From positions 58,530,459 through 58,594,458 of the forward strand of contig OW388302.1 of the NCBI GenBank assembly GCA_936450465.1: a DNA stretch of 64,000 nucleotides. The letters run 5' to 3'. The stretch comes from Gibbula magus. Its lineage: Eukaryota; Mollusca; Gastropoda; Trochida; Trochidae. The first letter of the stretch is position 1; every line of letters starts with the position of its first letter. The notes under the pieces are model-generated. The model saw only the letters and a program-made list of their open reading frames with translations. It had not been told where the DNA came from and did no database searches. The translations under genes and the position numbers were made by a program. Of this stretch, positions 57,638-64,000 are shown piece after piece.

Positions 57638-58069
57638 CCGAGAAACGTCGGTCGCATTCATTCCACCGAGAAACGTCGCATTCACTACACCGAGAAATGT
57701 CGCATTCACTTCACTGAGAAACGTCGCATTCACTACACCGAGAAACGTCGCATTCACTACACCGAGAAACGTCGCATTCACTACACCGAGAAACGTCGAA
57801 TTCACTTCACTGAGATAAGTCGCAAAAGCTACACTGAGAAATGTCGCATTCACTACACCGAGAAACGTCGCATTCACTTCCCTGAGATACGTCGCAAAAG
57901 CTACACTGAGAAATGTCGCATTCACTACACCGAGAAACGTCGCATTCACTTCCCTGAGATACGTCGCAAAAACTACACTGAGAAATGTCGCATTCACTAC
58001 ACCGAGAAACGTCGCATTCACTTCCCTGAGATACGTCGCAGAAACTACACTGAGAAACGTGGCATTCAC
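57638..58069 (-). repeat. 24-bp minisatellite, 18 units, open as an octapeptide repeat
   Basis: Eighteen 24-bp units without indels. On the minus strand they read VNATFLGV, VNATFLSV, VFATYLRE and variants, with a three-unit (72-bp) higher-order pattern through units 3-11 and simpler VNATFLGV units after. Fourteen N-A-T or N-S-T sequons are predicted. The frame has an ATG at 58075 (MAVNATFL) and ends at 57569 after a Cys-containing non-repeat tail. There is no signal peptide or splice evidence, and the plus strand also has an open frame through the array. I therefore annotate a repeat, with the coding reading as an open possibility. Confidence 0.85.
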
Positions 58070-58093
58070 TGCCATCTTTTGTGGGAAATCCAC

Positions 58094-58826
58094 ATCAGCA
58101 GTGTCTAAAATGTGTTCGTAGCAGTTTAAAATAACATGTCTAAAGCGATCGTATTAAGTGTAGGAGATCCTCAGTCCCAAAGCATGAACAGACTGCAGTG
58201 GACCGTCGAACTTTCATCTGGTGAGTCCACTGTAATGAAGCTTAATGGAGATATGAAATGAGTGAATATGGTTAACACAAACCGCGAACAAAAGCGTCAC
58301 ATCTTGACCGCGTTGATGAAAATATTTTAAAACTTTCTAAAACACAGAAAACGTACCTGTGAACTGCTTTAGTTTTTTAATATTGTGAGCGGTGAAACTG
58401 CTCAAAAGTCTATGGATGAAAATGAAAATATGCTGTACCCATTTTAATTGGTTTTCCTCTTTATATCACCAAATCGTGTCCATTTATTCTTCGACGCTGT
58501 CAATGCCTGTAGGTAGATCTTCTTATGATTTTCGTCAGGAATTCAACAGAAATGAATGAGAAACCATTAAGCATTATGCTTAAATCTATCATATTAGATG
58601 AATAAGAAATTTCATGTTGTTTGAAATTTTGTGACAATAAGATCAACATCATGTTTGATGAAATTCATTTATACATTCGATATTTATAGTACGATTGAAA
58701 TGAAATGGAATTGCCCAAGTTCTACTTTGCTTATTTTCTATAACAGAAACCTTTGGAAAAAAAGTATAATAATTTTAAAGTTCATGCCAATAGAGACATG
58801 GACGTTATATTTCTTCATCTAATCAG
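58094..58826. other. No supported gene
   Basis: AT-rich, presumably LPMO intron. Confidence 0.5.
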
Positions 58827-58840
58827 TAGTTACCACTTTA

Positions 58841-59142
58841 GGGGGCGGGATAGCGCAGTGGTTAGCGCGGATCAAGAGGTCCGGGGTTCGAATCCCGCCA
58901 GGGGCACGGCAACTTTGTCTGCAGTAGAGAACTGTTCTACACGCAGTCAGGTTTGGGTGCAATGCTACACTGAATTTCAGTGCAGTACCACCCATGGTTC
59001 GCTAGTTCCAGCCGTTGCTCGCAGGTTTCACCGCAATGCATAGCCACATGGCGTTGCGGGCTTTCTCCCTGCCGTATTACTAGCAGCCGCGATATAAGTG
59101 AAATACTCTTGGAAGCGGCGTTAAACCCCAACTCACCTCACC
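58841..59142 (+). mobile_element. tRNA-derived SINE, copy 2, with perfect 14-bp target duplication
   Basis: GGGGGCGGGATAGCGCAGTG head with A box and an intact B box (GGTTCGAATCC), body as in the other copies, 3' end GCGGCGTTAAACCCCAACTC then ACCTCACC. Flanked by identical TAGTTACCACTTTA at 58827-58840 and 59143-59156. The head lacks the TTCGGCTTCG anticodon-arm part present in the other two copies. The clean duplication indicates a young insertion by LINE machinery. Confidence 0.95.
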
Positions 59143-59156
59143 TAGTTACCACTTTA

Positions 59157-59537
59157 CAAAACATTGTTCTGAGAAAATATAAGTCACCATATCTGAAGTG
59201 TGCTTAAATGTCATGCCACTTTTTCACATTCATGTAATGACACGAATACCTCTTTTCTCCCAGGCAATTATAAGAAAATAATTGTTATTCTGCTATTGAA
59301 TCTCTGTAAGTATGTTCCTATCTCAAAAGATTGTCTGAGTTTATTTAATACCAATTAAAGATCAAAATATTGTCGTAGCATGAAATTCAACTTCTGTGTT
59401 TTTAAAGTAAGAACTTAAAACAAATGTTCAACTTTATTCTGTAGAAATTCACATAAAGCATTATATATATAGTATATATACAGAATCGTCAGTAGGACAA
59501 CTCGACCTCAGAAGTGAAAACGTTTCTCTCCAGTAAC
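59157..59537. other. No supported gene
   Basis: AT-rich spacer. Confidence 0.5.
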
Positions 59538-59898
59538 TTAAAGGGGCTGTAGCACATTTTTGCAAATTTTATTTTTTCAAATTTCCCATTTATAATGATT
59601 GTTTATGTCGTGTATATTTGCTTTTGAGGGTAAAACATCTTATTACACAAACCAATTATCCATAGTGGTAAAAACAGTGTTGCGTATAAAGCAAACATTG
59701 CAAAACGGCCATTTAATTGTGAACACATTTATTATTTCAAATGACAAAAACGATTTCCATGGCTTTACGGAACCATGTACATTCATTTTCTAACTTGATT
59801 TTCCGAAGAGGGAAGGGTGTTTTACTATTGGTGACATTATTTTTCAAATACTTTTCATCAACTTATTTCACCGAAAAAACGTTCTCCTGCCTCTTTAA
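59538..59898. mobile_element. TTAA-flanked MITE, copy E
   Basis: 361 bp from TTAAAGGGGCTGTAGCACAT to AACGTTCTCCTGCCTCTTTAA; TTAA at both edges, ends more diverged than copies A-C, full interior present. Confidence 0.8.
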
Positions 59899-60928
59899 AC
59901 GTTTAACAGAAAAGCTAATATCTTTATTTTCAAGATATTATCTAGATAAAAAAGGCAATTTAAAAGTATCGTTTTGTTGAAATACCATTTGAATTATAGG
60001 AGAACATATAATTCATAAGGGATTCAGTAATAAACGAAAACAATGTGATCAGCTGCAATTTTTTTATGAACTTTGGCGGCCATTTTGTTTTTAAATTTTG
60101 GGGGTCAAAAACACTTTTTTCAGCTTGGTATCCTATTTTCTCGTAATCAGCATCCTTTTAATAGGTAAGATAGACTGGATACAGAATCCTTCTAAAAATG
60201 CCTCTTGCTTTCATCTTATCCATAATCTGTCATAGTCTAATACTTGTTTCAGTTGAAATATAGGCGAAATAAGAGTTTACTACCTCAGCACCGACAGTCT
60301 CGAGATTTCTTAACTGTTATAATAGCAATGGGGTAGAAGAACTTATAAAACTGTTTAATTGTCAATTCGATAATATAATCAGCAATTTGAACACAATTAT
60401 CAGTTGAAATATCGCGATTTTCATTTGTAGAGATTGGCCGCTTCTTTCTTAAGATAAAAACGGCACTTCAAAGTTTTTGATAATTGAAATTAGAAAGTTA
60501 CACATATGGCCAGTCCTCTACACAGAATAAAAAAATCCCAAAAAACTTTTATTTGATTTTCTCTGAAATGTACACAGGAGGCTGAAATCCAAACCCAGCC
60601 CATCCCAAATGACGGAGGAAGTAAATACAACGTTATGTAAACGTGATCCATACTGGCTGTTTACAAACAAGATGTCAATAAACGCTGTGTGTTCTGATTC
60701 CCCTAATAAGTAAATGTTTGTGTGAAACTGGCCTCTGTCTATCTACACAGACGCCTCGTGTCAGTGATTAGTGCTAGGGGGGAGGGGAGCGTCTATTATT
60801 TACATCACTCGTACTTTAATATTCACATGTGCATTTGGAACACCCGAAATTACCCTAATGAAGAAATGTCACATGGTCATCTTGTACATTACCAATGCTT
60901 TAAGCCTTGTCTGTTTTGCCACTGTTCA
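59899..60928. other. No supported gene
   Basis: AT-rich. GGCGGCCATTTTGTTTTTAA at 60074-60094 recalls part of the TTAA-MITE interior but no ends were found. Confidence 0.45.
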
Positions 60929-60939
60929 TCTGAAGCAAA

Positions 60940-61232
60940 GGGGGCGGGATAGCGCAGTGGTTAGCGCGTTCGGCTTCGGATCAAACCCGCACGGCAATAT
61001 TGTCTGCAGTAGAGAACTGTTCTACACGCAGTAAGGTTTGGGTGCAATGCTCCACTGAATTTCAGCGTAGTACCACCCATGGTTCGCTAGGTTCAGCCGA
61101 TGCTCGCAGGTTTCACCGCAATGCATAGCCACATGGCGTTGCGGGCTTTCTCCCTGTCGTAATACTAGCAGCCGCGATATAAATGAAATACTCTTGAAAG
61201 CGGCGTTAAACCCCAACTAACCTCACCTCACC
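60940..61232 (+). mobile_element. tRNA-derived SINE, copy 3, with 11-bp target duplication
   Basis: Same family as 58841-59142, with the TTCGGCTTCGGATCAAA part of the head present but the B box largely deleted (ATCAAACCCGCACGG). Flanked by identical TCTGAAGCAAA at 60929-60939 and 61233-61243. A copy without a B box would not be expected to be transcribed by RNA polymerase III from its own promoter. Confidence 0.92.
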
Positions 61233-63150
61233 TCTGAAGCAAAATTCTCAACTGCTTGGTTTAGCGAAGTCGTGGTTGCTGGGTGGTTTGACTGTTTGGA
61301 TATCCAATGCTGACGATAGGTTTCCGCAATGGTTTGGCTCAAAAAAATCTTAACAGATAGTTTGGTCCCCAATATTATTATTTTTAATATATACATGTAT
61401 GCCACTCTGCTTTATCTTCGACTATCAAAAGTTCAGCGGTTATCTTTAAAAGATGTTTATTCTAGTTATCTAGGCATTCTTGTCTTCGATCATAACATCT
61501 TGAGTCGACAAATAGTCTTAATTGTACGAATACTATCTATGTTATATATCATTGTATGTGGGCCGCTACTAATTGAAAATGTTTTGAATTCTAATACGTA
61601 CATGAATAATGTAAACAATATTTATGGACATACAAACATGCATTTTTTAAATGTTCAGTCTTACTTGTGTACATACACTTTACATCTACATAACAATCAA
61701 TATATTGCACAGGCGGTAAAAGTAGACAACCACTCACTTAGTAATTTGTGAAAAACTAACAAACAAATAAATTTAACATCAGACATAAGAAAAACAAATA
61801 TTCAAATATGTACACATGTAATGTAGATAATGTTGTTAAAAGCCACAATAGTAAAAAAGTGATTACGAATATAAAAGTTGACGTCGTTTTGATTTATAAA
61901 ATAAAGTTGAAGGTTCTGGCAGCATGTAAACGTTATTAAAATCACCTAGAAGCACCTACACTTTTAAAGCATCGGTAAAACTAATCAAATTAGAAAATAT
62001 CTGAGCATTTTTGCTAAAAAAGAAAATTGATACCTCTCATCTTCAACAGTGGACTATTAAAAAGGTTTGAAATTCGTCCTCAATTTCGTTACAGTTAAAC
62101 ATAGCCTTTCTTCTGTGGAATGTTCTCGAAACGGCTCGTTTCAACCCGTAGAGGGGCGACACCAATAGGAACTTAACGAAGGAACTTCTGTGTTTTGGAT
62201 ATCGGGACATGTAGATATAGCTCTGTGTAGAGGTTATGTTTGAAGTGATAGTCAGGATATTCGGTGAGAATCACCCCTAGGTACTGGTAACTGTCAACCA
62301 CTTCAAGGGTCACAAGTGAATCAGGAATAAATAAATAGCAAGTGCTTTTCGTGGATCTGATTCGCTGAACACTGTCACAGAGATCAGTTCATACCTGCAT
62401 AAACTTAATTTCGTGACGTCACACCACATTTAGCTACGCGGATTTACACAGTTTGCACAGCGTTTTTTAAGTTTATATCTCCATGAACTTAATAAATTTT
62501 GAAGTCAATTCTTAAATAACATATGACTTATCTTGGTTCACGTACATCACATTTCTTATACACCAGTCGTCAGGAACAGAGAGTAAGATGTTTAGATCGT
62601 CCTCATTCTCAGCACGTAATGAATATACACTTTCTTTATTCTTCACAGGCGACGTCAGGTTCTAATGTCTTGTGCCGGAGAAAGTCAATTTTGAATGTAT
62701 ATTGCTGGGCACATCTCTCCAGAGTTCATACAGCAGAGTGTGGTGCTTTTATCTTTATGTTTGTTCAAATACACTTGGGGTGCTCGAAATCGCATTTTCA
62801 ACAATGGTTTTCGGCCAGACACCTTAACATTTAAATTAAAAAGTTATAAATGTAGAAAAGTAATTGGTGAAAGATGTTGCCGACATACGTTATCTTCTTG
62901 GGCTTAAATTTATTGACACAGCATTACTGTAGGCCGTCATAAAACAAAGCAATCGGGTCTATTCATTCTTTTGTCTTCGTCTAGATAAGACGATTCCAAA
63001 ACAACTATTTCTTAAAACGCATGTCGTAAGGAAATATGAATAGAAAATGTTTTAAAAATTCAAAGTTAGTTTAGTTGGCTTGTACGACATGGTGTAACCC
63101 AGTTTTAGTCCTATGTATCGCTAATGGACGAACTAGTTTGTATTTTGAAT
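61233..63150. other. No supported gene
   Basis: AT-rich. The 140-codon frame at 61329-61751 starts with ATG but is leucine/isoleucine/asparagine-rich as expected of AT-rich noncoding DNA and matches nothing I know. ORFs at 62523-62907 are similar. Confidence 0.45.
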
Positions 63151-63480
63151 GGTGACGTTTCTTTTGCTGTTTAGTGTTTTAATTCCATGTCATGCTTACA
63201 TGTTTGAAAAAAGTTATTTTTTTCCCAAAAATTCGATTAAGAGATCGTTTTTGGGAAAATCCGATATAAAACACAAAACAACGATGGAAAACTATAACAG
63301 TGTTTCGAGTCGTATGCATCCCTCGTGGATTGAAATATTTTGTATTTTGTATCGGACGTTTATTTTGCTGTTGAGTGTATTTCATGTCATGCTTATAAAG
63401 AAGTTAATTTTTTGATAAAAATATCGTTTTGGGGAGAATCCGATATCACAAAACAGCAATGGGAAACTATAACAGTCCCT
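63151..63480. repeat. Direct duplication, period about 200 bp
   Basis: Unit 1 (about 63155-63300) and unit 2 (about 63352-63480) share GACGTTTCTTTTGCTGTTTA / GACGTTTATTTTGCTGTTGA, TTCATGTCATGCTTA-like sequence, a GTTTTTGGGAAAATCCGATA / GTTTTGGGGAGAATCCGATA segment, and GGAAAACTATAACAGT / GGGAAACTATAACAGT. Confidence 0.75.
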
Positions 63481-64000
63481 TGTGTTTCCATGTTGTAATG
63501 AAGTAACTATTCAACATCTCTATGTGTGCCAGATCAACAACTGCCCCAGTCCGTTCCCAGTTATCAAATATTACATACACGTCACTACTGGAACCGCCCA
63601 CAGTCAAACTAGACACCGAGCCAAGTTGCCCCACTCATTTCCTAATGTTATTAACCATTACATAAATAGCGCAATTCGTGATGATAAAACTGAATTTGAA
63701 TTCATTGATATAAAGTAAGGTTATCATTGCTTTCGATTATGGATTTATGATCTTTTACCGGTATTGGTTTCGATATTGAGTTTTGGATATCGGTTTCCTG
63801 TTGTTCTTTGGTTAGCTCTGCCCATGATTCAAGAGTATCGAGTAAAAGTTGACCCTGTTGAGAATCACGCTCTGTAATGAAGGTGGGGTTGTAATGATTA
63901 CATAGCCTTTCATGTGGTTAGTGGGCTGAGCATGCAATAGGTTGGATAATGTTGTAAAAGTGTTCAAAGTTTAAAAGTACAATTGAAGTCCAGGAAATTT
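63481..64000. other. No confirmed exon
   Basis: A frame at 63482-63718 runs to a donor-like AAA|GTAAGG near 63716, but its peptide is not recognised and does not resemble AA15 LPMO. The rest is AT-rich. Confidence 0.35.

Noticed and set aside
58841..58915. Functional tRNA gene
   Set aside because: The tRNA-like head belongs to a dispersed SINE with body, tail and target duplication; it cannot fold a full cloverleaf with a normal acceptor stem.
61329..61751. 140-codon ATG frame as a gene
   Set aside because: Leu/Ile/Asn-rich AT-biased composition, no recognised motif, no splice or promoter evidence.

Overview
This is a window of animal nuclear DNA: AT-rich, gene-poor, with spliced exons, tRNA-derived SINEs, decayed LINEs, many small inverted-repeat transposons and several minisatellites. 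I infer a mollusc, most likely a gastropod. The reasons are the SINE type (tRNA head, tail ending GCGGCGTTAAACC then CACCT repeats), the recurrent GGGAGGTAACT motif (near 3813, 34541, 54731, 35821, 36341), which I remember as common in molluscan DNA, and an invertebrate AA15-type lytic polysaccharide monooxygenase (LPMO) exon. The species call is inference.

Only two host genes are well supported. At the left edge, on the minus strand, a gene with one very large coding exon (2622 down to 486) appears to be spliced at both ends. A strong acceptor lies at 2680, and the next exon (69 down to 1) keeps the reading frame across a phase-1 junction and runs off the window. Its product is a basic, low-complexity, probably nuclear protein that I do not recognise. 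On the right, on the plus strand, a TATA box (54393), a leader with one 7-codon upstream ORF, and exon 1 (54867-55043) encode a signal peptide followed by the HGR... N-terminus of an AA15-type secreted copper LPMO. No later LPMO exon was found before 64000, so the rest is presumably beyond the window.

Between them (about 3.7-54 kb) the DNA is mostly repeat debris. There are at least four decayed non-LTR retrotransposon pieces (RT domain at 5.6-6.35 kb, L1/Tx1-like C-terminus at 9.0-9.9 kb, zinc-finger C-termini at 22.8-23.1 kb and 31.0-31.8 kb). One TTAA-flanked MITE family has five copies. A second MITE family carries GGCAAAAGAAAGTA ends. A nearly perfect palindrome family has 9-bp target duplications (11.1 and 45.4 kb). 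A 27-bp minisatellite fills about 1.5 kb at 19.2-21.1 kb, and a 1287-bp higher-order tandem array lies at 32.5-36.6 kb. Three short candidate exons with plausible splice acceptors (27.4, 30.7 and 47.6 kb, all minus strand) could not be identified.

The most striking structure is in LPMO intron 1. It opens with 20 in-register copies of a 74-bp repeat whose unit spans the exon 1/intron 1 boundary, so the authentic 5' splice site is reiterated across about 1.5 kb. About 1.1 kb further on, an 18-copy 24-bp array is open on the opposite strand and would encode an octapeptide repeat dense in N-glycosylation sequons.
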